A DNA stretch of 64,000 bases from Cellulomonas sp. P24 (GCF_024704385.1 NZ_JAJDFX010000002.1:1302001-1366000), one strand, 5' to 3'; positions 18,116 to 27,556 are shown, counted from the first letter of the stretch. Notes: generated by a model not told the origin, from the sequence alone. Numbers and translations are program-made.

Positions 18116-18781
18116 ATGAAGGGTTCGTCGGCTCTACCACCGCGTACGCACTTGCCCAAGATCGGGCTACGGGTCGGGTTTGGTCTCATCTGGCTCGTGG
18201 ATGCCGTCCTGAAGTGGCTTCCGGGTTTCAGGGGTGACTACATGGACACGATCATGGGAGAGGCCAACGGGCAGCCGGGTTGGACGAAGCCGTGGTTCGA
18301 CTTCTGGACCAACGTGCAACATCCGTACACAACATTCTTCGCCTATCTCGTCGCCGTCCTGGAGACCCTCATCGCGGTGGCGCTGATCATCGGGTTCGCC
18401 CGCAAGATCACCTACGTCGGTGCGATTGTCCTGAGCATGCTGATCTGGGGAACCGCCGAAGGTTTCGGTGGTCCGTACACGTCAGGTTCCAGTGACATCG
18501 GCACCGCGATCATCTACGTCCTGGTGTTCGTCGCCCTGCTCAGCTTCAGCTACGACGAGGGACCGAGCCGGTACGCCGTCGACACGTGGCTGGAGCGACG
18601 GATCAGCTGGTGGCACTGGCTCGCCGAGGTCGGCGCCCACAACCACCACCCCGACTCTGCGGCGCGCCCTGACACCGCCGCACACACCGACACCGCCGCG
18701 CACCCCGGGCCCGTCCCCGCAGGCCCGGTGCCGGACACCTCGCGATCCGACTCGCTCGCCACCTCCCACCATTCCCACTGA
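18116..18781 (+). CDS. DoxX-like membrane protein with His-rich tail
   Basis: A 221-residue protein with four hydrophobic helices typical of DoxX/DoxD-type proteins (GLRVGFGLIWLVDAVLKWLPGF in helix 1, FFAYLVAVLETLIAVALIIGF in the middle). The C-terminal tail has His clusters (AEVGAHNHHPD, TSHHSH). ATG 18116 follows GAGGGTG. DoxX proteins have been tied to quinone-linked and thiol-redox membrane complexes; here the His tail suggests metal binding. It starts a run with a small His/Gly-rich protein and an ICMT-family protein. Confidence 0.78.
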   Translation: MKGSSALPPRTHLPKIGLRVGFGLIWLVDAVLKWLPGFRGDYMDTIMGEANGQPGWTKPWFDFWTNVQHPYTTFFAYLVAVLETLIAVALIIGFARKITYVGAIVLSMLIWGTAEGFGGPYTSGSSDIGTAIIYVLVFVALLSFSYDEGPSRYAVDTWLERRISWWHWLAEVGAHNHHPDSAARPDTAAHTDTAAHPGPVPAGPVPDTSRSDSLATSHHSH

Positions 18782-18815
18782 CACCCGCGCCCGTCGACGT
18801 CTCACGGAGGCCGTC

Positions 18816-19034
18816 ATGCTCACCTTTCTGGCAACGAACTGGCTGTGGGTCGTGCTGATCGGCGCCATGGCCGTGATGCACCTGGGCCACCGCACGCACG
18901 GCGCGGGCGGCCACGGCGGTGGCTGCGGTCACGCGGGAGCCGGGCAGCACCATGGCGGCGAACACGGCGACCACGAGCTGCCCTCGCCGGGTGACCAGGG
19001 GCCGGACACGAACCGGACCGCGGGTCCGCGGTGA
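18816..19034 (+). CDS. Small His/Gly-rich single-span membrane protein (DUF2933-like)
   Basis: A 72-residue protein with one N-terminal helix (WLWVVLIGAMAVMHL). A soluble part packed with His, Gly and one Cys follows (GHRTHGAGGHGGGCGHAGAG, then QHHGGEHGDHE). GGAGG precedes the ATG. The layout matches DUF2933-type proteins found beside copper genes. Its stop overlaps the next start (GTGA). It probably holds or relays metal at the membrane; two similar proteins occur at 37146 and 43412. Confidence 0.72.
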   Translation: MLTFLATNWLWVVLIGAMAVMHLGHRTHGAGGHGGGCGHAGAGQHHGGEHGDHELPSPGDQGPDTNRTAGPR

Positions 19035-19723
19035 GCAGCGGATACGGCCTGTGGCCGCTCGTGCTGATCAGCACCGCGATCTTCGTGGTGTTCGCGGCCA
19101 GCTTCTTTCACCCGCGCAGCGGGCGCGACTGGCGCGCGATGGGCGCCTACACGGGGTTCCTGGTGGCGCTGTTCACCGAGATGTACGGCTTCCCGCTGAC
19201 CGTCTACGTGCTGGCCGGCCCGTTGGGGACCCGGTTCCCGCTGCTACGCGCCGACCACGCCGGCGGGCACCTGTGGAACGACCTGATCGGGTGGACTGGC
19301 GACCCGCACGCAAGCCCCTTCCACCTGGCGTCCTACGCGATGATCGGTGGCGGGTTCTGGTTGATCGCCGTCGCGTGGCGCCACCTGTTCGCCGCCGCCC
19401 GCGACCACCAGCTCGCCACGGCCGGACCCTACGGTTGGCTCCGCCATCCTCAGTACGCAGGCTTTCTGCTCGTCATGCTCGGCCTACTCGTCCAATGGCC
19501 GACCATCCCGACCCTGGTCATGTTCCCGGTCCTCGCCGTGGTTTACCGGCGCTTGGCGCGCAACGAAGAACGTGAGGTCGCCGCAGCCTTCGGCCAGGCC
19601 TGGACCGCGTACGCGGCCACGGTCAACCCGTTCATCCCCAGGCGCCCCCGCCCTATCGCACCCGCAAAATCCGCACGACCCGTGGCTGTCTCAGCCGCTC
19701 CCCCAGCGACGAGACCGAACTGA
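19031..19723 (+). CDS. Isoprenylcysteine carboxyl methyltransferase (ICMT/PEMT)-family membrane protein
   Basis: A 230-residue protein with about five helices. The C-terminal signature of the family is present: TAGPYGWLRHPQYAGFLLVMLG, then YRRLARNEEREVAAAFGQAWTAY. Such bacterial proteins are probable SAM-dependent methyltransferases of lipids or small molecules, rarely characterised, and are frequent in copper and mercury islands. GTG 19031 overlaps the upstream stop, so it belongs to the DoxX-like operon. The substrate cannot be inferred. Confidence 0.85.
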   Translation: MSSGYGLWPLVLISTAIFVVFAASFFHPRSGRDWRAMGAYTGFLVALFTEMYGFPLTVYVLAGPLGTRFPLLRADHAGGHLWNDLIGWTGDPHASPFHLASYAMIGGGFWLIAVAWRHLFAAARDHQLATAGPYGWLRHPQYAGFLLVMLGLLVQWPTIPTLVMFPVLAVVYRRLARNEEREVAAAFGQAWTAYAATVNPFIPRRPRPIAPAKSARPVAVSAAPPATRPN

Positions 19724-20094
19724 CGCCACACGGTGCCGCATCGCGATCAGAGCGAGGTCCACCGCCAGGACGTGCAGGCCGCGAACTCACTGCACCGACC
19801 CGGCTCAGTCTGACGACGACCGTGTGCGCCATGCCAACCACGGCCTGGCGCATCTCCGGTTCGAGCCCGGCCAGCAGCTCCGTGGCCCACGATTGCCGCC
19901 GGCAGCGGACCTACCGCGGTTTGTGACGATGCCGGGGTCGGTCGACCGGTGATTCAGATCCTGCCCCGGCGCGGCGGCGATTCTCCGTGGTCGCCGATGC
20001 GGCTACGCCGGCCACGAGCCGGCCAGCGCCGATCTTGACCAGATTTTCGTGGTTTCGAGGTCGGGACGACATGATCGCCGCCCTACTCTGCATA

Positions 20095-20109
20095 TACCCC
20101 GGTGGGGTA
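20095..20109 (+). promoter_or_regulatory. CsoR-type palindrome upstream of the ABC exporter
   Basis: TACCCC-GGT-GGGGTA, a perfect palindrome of the G/C-tract class bound by CsoR-family copper repressors. It is centred 84 bp before the ABC ATPase start at 20186. A TTGACC lies at 20035-20040. The rest of the gap 19724-20185 holds no gene. Confidence 0.7.
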
Positions 20110-20185
20110 CCTGCCGGGTATCGAGCCGCACCTTGCCCCGGACACGCGGTGCGTGCGCCAGCGCCTGGCGTCGAAAGGTTACGCG

Positions 20186-20881
20186 ATGACGACAACCCGC
20201 TTCGCGGTCACTGGAGTGACCGCTTCGAAGGCCGGCGGCGAATCACCGTCTGAGCTGCTCGTCGCAACTGGGATTGAGAAGGCGTACGGGCGCGGTATGT
20301 GGCCGCTGCGGCACCGTCAGGAGGTGTTGCGCGGGGCCAGTCTCAGCCTGCTTGCCGGCGAGGTAGTGGGCCTGGTCGGGGAGAACGGGTCCGGCAAGAG
20401 CACCTTGATGAGAATCCTCGTCGGTGCGCAGGCCTCCGACGCCGGGACGGTGGTCCGCACCGGCACGCTGGGGTACTGCCCGCAACAGCCCCTTGTCTAC
20501 CCCCGCCTCACGCCAGATGAGCATTTCGAGCTCTTCGCGCGCGCCTATCAGATGACCGACGAACAGGCCCGCGTGTCCCGCCAGGGCATCTACGACCGGC
20601 TCGGCTTCGCCCGCTACGCCCATACCCGAGTCGAGCGTCTGTCGGGCGGAACCTTGGCCAAGGTCAACCTCGGGCTCGCGCTGCTCGCGGACCCTGATCT
20701 GCTGTTGCTCGACGAGCCGTACGCCGGGTTCGACTGGGACACATACCAGAAGTTCTGGGGCTTGGTCGCCGACCGCCGTCAGGCCGGTCGCGCAGTTCTC
20801 GTCGTCAGCCACTTCGTGGTCGACGAAGACCGGTTCGACCGCATCGTCGACCTCAAGGACGGACGGGCCGTGGCGCGATGA
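20186..20881 (+). CDS. ABC transporter ATP-binding protein
   Basis: A 231-residue ATPase with Walker A (GENGSGKST), signature LSGGTLAKVNLG, Walker B (LLLLDEP) and the switch His (VVSHF). ATG 20186 follows AAAGG; longer in-frame starts would overlap the palindrome. It overlaps the permease start by four bases (ATGA). ABC-2-type exporters of this shape move lipids, drugs or peptides. The CsoR-type operator upstream points to copper induction, but the substrate is unknown. Confidence 0.85.
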   Translation: MTTTRFAVTGVTASKAGGESPSELLVATGIEKAYGRGMWPLRHRQEVLRGASLSLLAGEVVGLVGENGSGKSTLMRILVGAQASDAGTVVRTGTLGYCPQQPLVYPRLTPDEHFELFARAYQMTDEQARVSRQGIYDRLGFARYAHTRVERLSGGTLAKVNLGLALLADPDLLLLDEPYAGFDWDTYQKFWGLVADRRQAGRAVLVVSHFVVDEDRFDRIVDLKDGRAVAR

Positions 20882-22401
20882 CCGTGCTGGTGTTTGTCCG
20901 GCGCTTCCTCACCGACTACGCCCGCAACCCGGTCAACGTGTTGCTGCTCGTCGTGGTCCCCGTCGTGTTCGTCGTGGTCGTGGCCGCAAGCCTGGCCGAC
21001 TTCGCGAAGCTGCTTGGCGGCAGCGGATCGGCTGTGCAGACCGTCACGGCCGCCTGGGCGGCCGCGTTCCTGGCCGGCATCGCGATGTACTTCCAGATCG
21101 CCGCCACCCGGGACACCGACCGGCGCGTGGTCATCGCCGGGTTCCCGGCCTCCCGCCTGGTGCTCGCTCGGCTCCTGACAGGCCTGGCCCTGGCAGTACT
21201 CGCCAGCGCAACCGCCCTGGTCGCGCTGGCCGCCCGTACCGGCATCGAGGACCCGGTCCCGGTCATCGCCGGCACCGTGATGTCCGCGATCATCTACCTC
21301 GCGATTGGCGCCACCGTCGGCACTGTGGTCCGCAACCCGGTCAACGGCACCGTCATCGTGCTGTTCGTCTGGATACTGGACGTGTTCTTCGGACCCGCCA
21401 TCGGTGCGACTGACCGGGTCGCCACGCGCGGCCTACCGACTCACTTCGTCACGCTGTGGATGGTGGGCCTCCCGTCCGGACACAGCAGCCATGGAGGAGA
21501 TCTCGCCTGGGCCCTGGCGTGGACGCTCACCGCCGTGCTTGCCTCGTGGGCGATCGTCTCGGCGCGTACCGGTCGCGCCCGCGGACACGCCCGACGCCAG
21601 TCCCGGGCACGAACCGGGCAGCTCGTAGCCGCGTCCCAGATGGCCCGGCGCGACGCGCGACGCAACCCGGCCCAGTGGGCGCTGTTCGTCCTCGTGCCGG
21701 TCGTGTTCATCCTCGGCTCCGTGGCGGTCACCCCACACAAGCCCATCACCGTGACGCTCGAGGAGCACGGCCGTCGAATCGCGCACTCCTTGCCGATGCC
21801 CGATGTGCACGCAGCCACCATGGCCCCCCTCGCGATCGCCTCACTGGCAGCGCTGATCGGGTTGTTCTTCCTGTTCGACAGCCGCGAAAGTGATCGACGC
21901 GTCGCCCTCGCCGGGCTGAGGCCGAACGCGCTGCTGGGAGCCCGCCTGGGCGTGCTCACCCTGACGGTGCTGGCCGCGACCGCCGTGTCCGTCGCGACCG
22001 TTGCACAGGTCTTCAACGCCACCCGGTGGCTCACCTACGTCGCAGCGAGCGTTCTCATCGCAATGACCTACGCCCTCGTCGGCGCCCTGCTCGCCCGGGT
22101 CTTCGGGCGAGTCGGCGGCGTCTTCATGGCGTTCGTGCTCCCCTTCCTCGACGTTGGCATCGTGCAGAGCCCGATGCTCCACCCCACCCCCACGACGCTG
22201 GCCACCTGGCTACCCGGCTACGGCGCGTCGCGGGTCCTGCTCGACGGAGCGTTCACCAGCGGCTTCGAGGAGACTGTGCCCCTGCTCATCGGTCTGGGTT
22301 GGCTCCTCGTCCTTGGCGTCGGGGTCGCGCTGGCCTACCGCCACGCGATAGCACCCGCCGCGCCGGCGGCCTGTGCGGGTAGCCGACGCGCCCGTCGTTG
22401 A
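20878..22401 (+). CDS. ABC-2-type permease, tandemly duplicated
   Basis: A 507-residue membrane protein with two homologous halves of about six helices each. The first opens RRFLTDYARNPVNVLLLVVVP, the second QMARRDARRNPAQWALFVLVP, and each later has a matching DTDRRVVIAGF / ESDRRVALAGL segment. The pair would provide both membrane halves of an exporter driven by the upstream ATPase. The start overlaps the ATPase stop. A hairpin (GGTCCC-GTC-GGGACC, 22420-22434) follows the stop. Confidence 0.82.
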   Translation: MTVLVFVRRFLTDYARNPVNVLLLVVVPVVFVVVVAASLADFAKLLGGSGSAVQTVTAAWAAAFLAGIAMYFQIAATRDTDRRVVIAGFPASRLVLARLLTGLALAVLASATALVALAARTGIEDPVPVIAGTVMSAIIYLAIGATVGTVVRNPVNGTVIVLFVWILDVFFGPAIGATDRVATRGLPTHFVTLWMVGLPSGHSSHGGDLAWALAWTLTAVLASWAIVSARTGRARGHARRQSRARTGQLVAASQMARRDARRNPAQWALFVLVPVVFILGSVAVTPHKPITVTLEEHGRRIAHSLPMPDVHAATMAPLAIASLAALIGLFFLFDSRESDRRVALAGLRPNALLGARLGVLTLTVLAATAVSVATVAQVFNATRWLTYVAASVLIAMTYALVGALLARVFGRVGGVFMAFVLPFLDVGIVQSPMLHPTPTTLATWLPGYGASRVLLDGAFTSGFEETVPLLIGLGWLLVLGVGVALAYRHAIAPAAPAACAGSRRARR

Positions 22402-22419
22402 CCACAAGCGGGCCGATCT

Positions 22420-22434
22420 GGTCCCGTCGGGACC
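22420..22434 (+). terminator. Short hairpin after the ABC operon
   Basis: GGTCCC-GTC-GGGACC, a perfect 6-bp stem 19 bases after the permease stop, in the convergent gap before the leftward Lgt-like gene. It has no T-run, so its activity is uncertain. Confidence 0.35.
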
Positions 22435-22559
22435 CGGACCGGACCCTCGCGGGCGGGCACCTGATCGCCGCAACCTGCCGCGCTCCCCGCCACCGCGGTC
22501 GGGTTCTCGCCGGCCGCGCGTGGTGCTGCCCGCCTGCGGACCGTACCGCGCGGGTTCGG

Positions 22560-23996
22560 TCAGCCGACCAGCCCGACGGTCAGCGCGGCGAGGAACGTGA
22601 TCCCGGCGAGCACCAGGGTGATCTGGCGTCCGTGGGTCGTCTTGCGCGGTAGGCCGCGCAGCGGGAACAGGAGCTGGCGTCCCACCACGTACAGTGCGAA
22701 GCCGGCGAGGAAGACCGCGCCGTCCACGTGCGGGCGCCCCACCAGGACGGCCACGAGCGTTGCCGAGGCCAGCACGGCGGCCAGGGTGGACTCCATCAGC
22801 TGGACCGGGATGCGGCGCACACCGATCTGACGGTCCGAGGACCACAGCCCCCATCGCGAGGCGGTCGGCAGGCCGGCGCAGCAGCCGCCGAAGAAGCACC
22901 CGAGGCGTCCGATCGCCTGACCGAGCAGAAGACTCGGAACAGTCAGATCCAGCAGCACGCCAACGGGGATCCCACTCAGCGCGGCCCCGAGAGCAAAGGT
23001 CCCGATCGCCGCCAGGACGAACCCCTGGATGCTCATCCCGACACTCAGAAGCCGGCGCTTCTCCTCCAGGTGGGTAACCCGGTAGTAGACCTTCGCCCCG
23101 AGGAACCCCATCAGGCAGGCGACCAGCGCGACCAGCAGGACCCGGGTGACGGGCAGTCCGCGCCCGGCCGCGAGCACCGACTCCATGATCAGCGCGGCGA
23201 GCACCCCGGTACCTACCAGGGCCGGCCACGCACCCAAGACAACCCCGGGCGCACGCAGCTGTGTCATGGGGGCGTAGGACGAAACCCCGACGTTCGTCGC
23301 GCTCGCCAGGGGTACCGGCTGCGTCCGGGCCGCGCCACCGTCCTGCGGGGCGCCGGCAATCGCGTGCGCGGTGACCTGCCACCGGCCGGGCGTCTTGTCG
23401 AGCACGCGGTGGGTCAGTGCGACCCGTCCGCTGCCCGGTTGCACGTGGAGCATCGTGGCGAGCTCCTGGAACGTGTCCTTCGGTCCCCGGTTGCCCTTCA
23501 CGTCCAGGCGGACCCCGATGAACCGCACGGTCACTGGATAGGGGTCCCCGCTCGGGGCCGCGTCGAACCAGTACGTCAGGCCGATCGCCTGGGGCTCTTG
23601 CGAGGACAGGGACTCGAAGCCCGGCGTGATGAACTGTAGGGGCCAACCCGCACCGGACCCGCCGGCGATGGCTGCCAACCGCGGAACAGCCACGTCGAGC
23701 GCGGTGCGCTCGATCGCGGTGGCAGTCTCCGCCGAGTCGGGGCCGCTGGGCCGCGGGCTGGACTCCCCGGGCCTGAGCGCGTGGCGTCTGAGCGGAATAG
23801 GGGTGTCAACGCGCGTGCCCTGTGGTCGCGCGCCCGTTCGCAGGCGGGCGGTCCCGGTCGGGTGCGAAGCTGCCTCAGCCGGGATGTTCCCCGTCAGGAG
23901 GGAGCCACCGCGGCGCTCGGCGACAGGTTCGGGCCCGAGCAGGCCGGCGCCGGGTCGGGCGATCTTCGGTGAGGGACGAGGTGACGTCGCGGGCAT
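22560..23996 (-). CDS. Lgt-family protein (prolipoprotein diacylglyceryl transferase) with large N-terminal extension
   Basis: A 478-residue protein. The C-terminal half is a polytopic Lgt domain with the motif GQAIGRLGCFFGGCCAG. The first 250 or so residues precede the membrane part. They start with a Pro/Arg-rich low-complexity stretch and end in a beta-rich domain (PYPVTVRFIGVRLDVKGNRG, then VLDKTPGRWQVTAHA) resembling an Ig/FixH-like fold. ATG 23996 follows GGAGGG. Lgt attaches the diacylglyceryl anchor to lipoprotein cysteines. The extension and the second copy at 42359 suggest specialised, copper-linked use. A CopR-type repeat lies 108 bp upstream. Confidence 0.8.
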   Translation of the reverse strand: MPATSPRPSPKIARPGAGLLGPEPVAERRGGSLLTGNIPAEAASHPTGTARLRTGARPQGTRVDTPIPLRRHALRPGESSPRPSGPDSAETATAIERTALDVAVPRLAAIAGGSGAGWPLQFITPGFESLSSQEPQAIGLTYWFDAAPSGDPYPVTVRFIGVRLDVKGNRGPKDTFQELATMLHVQPGSGRVALTHRVLDKTPGRWQVTAHAIAGAPQDGGAARTQPVPLASATNVGVSSYAPMTQLRAPGVVLGAWPALVGTGVLAALIMESVLAAGRGLPVTRVLLVALVACLMGFLGAKVYYRVTHLEEKRRLLSVGMSIQGFVLAAIGTFALGAALSGIPVGVLLDLTVPSLLLGQAIGRLGCFFGGCCAGLPTASRWGLWSSDRQIGVRRIPVQLMESTLAAVLASATLVAVLVGRPHVDGAVFLAGFALYVVGRQLLFPLRGLPRKTTHGRQITLVLAGITFLAALTVGLVG

Positions 23997-24103
23997 CGGA
24001 ACCCTCCAGGGGTCGTGGTGGACCGGGCCACGCGGTGCGGACGGCCGACCGCTGCGGCGAGTTCCAGGTTCGTCCGCGCACGCAGCACATCCGACCGAGG
24101 CGC

Positions 24104-24121
24104 GGTCAAGATTCCCTGAAG
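24104..24121 (-). promoter_or_regulatory. CopR-type direct repeat for the Lgt-like gene
   Basis: GGTCAAG-ATTC-CCTGAAG on the plus strand, read leftward as CTTCAGG-GAAT-CTTGACC, 108 bp before the Lgt-like start at 23996. Confidence 0.68.
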
Positions 24122-24213
24122 GTTCGCCCAGGGCCACCCCTGCGGTTGCACGATCACACGACTATCGCCAGTCCACCGGCGCACTCTCGATCAGGCGCGT
24201 GCACCAGCGCCGC

Positions 24214-25143
24214 TCACGGCGTCGGACCCGGTGCGGGTCGGTGCCGGCCGGGCGCGAGCACGATCCCCATCGCGACGAGCACTGCGACCAGGCCGACCCC
24301 GGTCCACCCCGACGTCCGCTCGCTCAGCACGACAGCGCCCAGCACGATCCCCACGACCGGGGTCAGGAACGTCCATGCGCTCAGGGCGTCCAGCCGTGCA
24401 CGCCTGGTCTCGGTGAACCATGCGACGAACGCCGCGGCGCTTCCCACCAGAGACAAGAACGCGAGCACGGCGATGAACCGCGGCGTCCAGGCGATCACGG
24501 GCGCCCCCTCGACGGCTTCGGCGACCACTGCCAGGACAGCTCCGCCGATCACGAAGTGCCATCCGCTGGCCCCGATCACGTCGAGGGACCCCAGCCGGCG
24601 CGACAGCAGGGTGCCGGCGGTGATGGCTGAGGCGGCCAGCAACGACAGTGCCGCCCCGCGTCCGCCTCCCCCAGGCACGGCGACCAGCACCAGGCCGGTG
24701 AACCCGACGACGAGCGCCCCGGCCGTGCGGCGCGAGACGGCCTCGCCGTAAAGCCACCACGCCGGCAACAGGATCAGCAACGGCTGGGCGTTGGCAAGGA
24801 CCGCGGCCGTCCCGGTGGCCAGACCGCCCGCCGCGGCGAACATGGCCCCGAAGCCAACGGTGACATTGACCAGACCCAGCACCGCGATCAGGCCCCACGC
24901 GCGTACACCCACCGGTCCCGGGCGGTGCTGGCTTCTGCCGACAGCCAGCAGGGCCGCCCCGGCCACCAGCGCGCGCAGGGCCGCGAACCACAGGACCGGG
25001 GCATCGCGCAGTCCCCACTGGATGGCCACGAAACACGCCCCCCAGACGGCCGTGACCCACAGCATCCGTAGCGGGCGGGGGCGCCCGAGTGCCGGAGCCG
25101 GGCTCGCAGCATCAGTGCCAGGTGTCACGGTGGTCGCGGTCAC
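24214..25143 (-). CDS. EamA/DMT-superfamily transporter
   Basis: A 309-residue protein with ten hydrophobic helices in two repeats (WGACFVAIQWGLRD in the first, LLSRRLGSLDVIGASGWHFV opening the second), the RhaT/YdcZ-like layout of drug/metabolite exporters. GTG 25143 lies 13 bases after the stop of the ATPase gene; in-frame extension upstream would lie inside that gene. Its substrate is unknown. Cotranscription with the CopB-like ATPase is likely. Confidence 0.82.
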   Translation of the reverse strand: MTATTVTPGTDAASPAPALGRPRPLRMLWVTAVWGACFVAIQWGLRDAPVLWFAALRALVAGAALLAVGRSQHRPGPVGVRAWGLIAVLGLVNVTVGFGAMFAAAGGLATGTAAVLANAQPLLILLPAWWLYGEAVSRRTAGALVVGFTGLVLVAVPGGGGRGAALSLLAASAITAGTLLSRRLGSLDVIGASGWHFVIGGAVLAVVAEAVEGAPVIAWTPRFIAVLAFLSLVGSAAAFVAWFTETRRARLDALSAWTFLTPVVGIVLGAVVLSERTSGWTGVGLVAVLVAMGIVLAPGRHRPAPGPTP

Positions 25144-25156
25144 GGCACGGTGTCCG

Positions 25157-27556
25157 TTACCGGAGCCCGGCCGGCGCGGGCACGGCCGTGGTGGCCGATG
25201 TCGGGCCCGTGGGTGTTGCTGGTGTGGGCAGGCGTAGACGCTTGAGCAGCAGGGCGTTGACGGCAACGATCAGTGAGGAACCGGACATCGACAACGCGGC
25301 GATCTCCGGTCGCAGGACGAGCCCGAATGCGGGTTCGAAGACCCCGGCGGCAATCGGCAGGGCGATCGCGTTGTACCCCACGGCCCAGCCGAGGTTCTGG
25401 TGCATCTTGCGCACCGTGGCACGCCCGACGCGCAACGCGACGGACACGTCCAGCGGGTCCGAGCGCATCAGCACGATGTCCGCGGTCTCGATGGCGACGT
25501 CCGTCCCGGCGCCGATGGCGATGCCCACGTCTGCCGTGGCCAGGGCCGGGGCGTCGTTGACGCCGTCGCCGACCATTGCCACCCGTTTGCCGGACCGCTG
25601 CAGCTCGGCGATCTTGGCGGCCTTGTCCCCGGGCAGGACCTCGGCGATCACGGTGTCGATACCGAGCTGGTCGGCGATGCGCGTGGCGGTCGCCTCGTTG
25701 TCCCCGGTGAGCATGACCACGTCGATCCCGGACTCGTGAAGGGCAGCCACCGCGGCGGAAGCGGTGTCCCGCGGCGCATCGGCCAGCGCGATGGCTCCCG
25801 TGGCACGGCCGTCCACAGCGACCAGGACCGCAGTGCGCCCAGAGGCTGCCAGCTCGTCACGACGCTGCGCCAGGTCGCCCAGGTCGACATCGTCGGCCGC
25901 CATGAGCCGGGCGTTGCCGACCAGCACGCGACGTCCGTCCACCTGTGCGCTGGCACCCTGGCCGGGAACGTTGCGGAAATCGGTCATCGTCAATGTCTCA
26001 AGGCCTCGGCTGGCGGCCAGGTCGGCAAAGGCCCGGGCCAACGGATGCTCGGACTCGCGTTCAACCGCCGCTACCAGGGCCAGCATCTCGTCCTGGCTCA
26101 TGTCCTGGGCGATCACGTCGGTGACCTCGGGTGCACCCTTGGTCAGGGTGCCGGTCTTGTCCATCACGACGGTGTCGATCCGGGCCGAGGTCTCCAGGGC
26201 TGTGGCGTCCTTGAACAGCACCCCGCGCCTCGCACCCAGACCGGTACCCACCATGATCGCCGTCGGGGTCGCCAGACCCAGTGCGTCGGGGCATGTGATC
26301 ACCACGACGGTGATCGCGAACAGCATCGCTGTCTGCACGCTCGCACCGGCAGCCAGCCAGACCCCGAACGTCGCCCCGCCACCGATCAGCGCCACCAGGA
26401 CGAGCCAGAATGCGGCCCGGTCGGCCAGTCGTTGCCCGGGGGCCTTGGAGTTCTGCGCCTGCTGGACCATGGCCACGATCTGCGCCAGTGCGGTGTCCGC
26501 GCCGACCTTCGTGGCCCGAACCCGCAACGTCCCGGTGGTGTTGATCGAGGCGCCGATCACCGGCAGCCCGGGTGTCTTGGCGACCGGCATGGACTCCCCA
26601 GTGACCATCGACTCGTCGACCTCAGACTCACCGTCTTCGACCACCCCGTCCACGGGGATCTTCGCCCCGGGCCGGATCAGCAGCAGGTCACCGACCTGAA
26701 CCTCCGCGGTGGGCACCTCGACGAACTGCCCGCCGCGGACGACGACGGCCTTCGCCGGGGCGAGCTCGAGCAGGGTTCGCACCGCGTCGCTCGCCCCTCC
26801 CCGGGCGCGCATCTCGAACCAGTGCCCCAGCAGCACGAACGACGTCAGCACGGTGGCGGCCTCGTAGAAGACGTCACCGCCACCGGTCAGGGTCACCACC
26901 AGGGAGTAAAGCCAACCGGCACCCACCCCCACCGCCACCAGGACCATCATGTCCAGCGTCTTGGCGCGCAAGGCCCGGAACGCGCCGTCGAAGAAGATCC
27001 ACGCCGAGTAGAAGACCACCGGCACCGACAGGCCCAAGGAGAACACGTCGTCGCGCAGACCGAACGGCGCGGCGACGCTGAAACCCAGAACCTGGCGCCC
27101 GATCGGAGACCACAGCACGATCACCACCGAGAGCACGGCCGCGACCACCAACCGGTTGCGCATGTCGCGGACCATGTCCGCCATCGTCATCGCGCCGTGC
27201 CCGCCGCCATGCCCCATCGCCTCATGCACAGAACCGACCGGGGCGTCGTGCCCGCCGTGGGCGTCGTGCGCGTCGTGGCCCGCGTGGCTGGCTGGCGTGG
27301 GCGGCTCGGCCATCGGGTCGCACGAGTGCTCGGGCACCGACTGCCCGGCGCAGTGCAGTCCGCAGTCTCGGACCCAACCGGACAGCTCGGCGACATCGGT
27401 GCGGTCAGGGTCGTAGGTGACGTTCGCCGTCTGCGATACGGCGTTCGCCTCCACGGCGAGGACCCCGGGGCGACGGCGCAAGGTGCGCTCCACCACGGCG
27501 GCGGAGGTGGCCCCGTGCAATCCGCCCACCTGCAAGACGACGGTGCGTGCTGACAT
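25157..27556 (-). CDS. CopB-like heavy-metal P-type ATPase with CPD motif
   Basis: A 799-residue P1B ATPase. The N-terminal HMA-like domain has lost its CxxC (VGGLHGAT). It is followed by a His-rich linker (SHAGHDAHDAHGGHDAP, then MGHGGGHGAM), as in CopB-type pumps. TGES, DKTGT, SEHP and [10 protein letters not shown] are intact. The membrane metal motif reads TCPDALGLATP, so the second Cys or His of CPC/CPH is Asp. The last helices carry YN and MSGSS. The His-rich N-terminus points to Cu(II)/Ag or another divalent metal rather than Cu(I). It lies downstream of csoR. Confidence 0.9.
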   Translation of the reverse strand: MSARTVVLQVGGLHGATSAAVVERTLRRRPGVLAVEANAVSQTANVTYDPDRTDVAELSGWVRDCGLHCAGQSVPEHSCDPMAEPPTPASHAGHDAHDAHGGHDAPVGSVHEAMGHGGGHGAMTMADMVRDMRNRLVVAAVLSVVIVLWSPIGRQVLGFSVAAPFGLRDDVFSLGLSVPVVFYSAWIFFDGAFRALRAKTLDMMVLVAVGVGAGWLYSLVVTLTGGGDVFYEAATVLTSFVLLGHWFEMRARGGASDAVRTLLELAPAKAVVVRGGQFVEVPTAEVQVGDLLLIRPGAKIPVDGVVEDGESEVDESMVTGESMPVAKTPGLPVIGASINTTGTLRVRATKVGADTALAQIVAMVQQAQNSKAPGQRLADRAAFWLVLVALIGGGATFGVWLAAGASVQTAMLFAITVVVITCPDALGLATPTAIMVGTGLGARRGVLFKDATALETSARIDTVVMDKTGTLTKGAPEVTDVIAQDMSQDEMLALVAAVERESEHPLARAFADLAASRGLETLTMTDFRNVPGQGASAQVDGRRVLVGNARLMAADDVDLGDLAQRRDELAASGRTAVLVAVDGRATGAIALADAPRDTASAAVAALHESGIDVVMLTGDNEATATRIADQLGIDTVIAEVLPGDKAAKIAELQRSGKRVAMVGDGVNDAPALATADVGIAIGAGTDVAIETADIVLMRSDPLDVSVALRVGRATVRKMHQNLGWAVGYNAIALPIAAGVFEPAFGLVLRPEIAALSMSGSSLIVAVNALLLKRLRLPTPATPTGPTSATTAVPAPAGLR

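Noticed and set aside
16737-18140. Long leftward open frame (467 codons) across the gene-free stretch
   Set aside because: Its translation is Arg/Ser/Pro-rich without domains, it overlaps the end of the VanY-like gene, and it has no ribosome-binding site; such frames are common by chance at this GC content.
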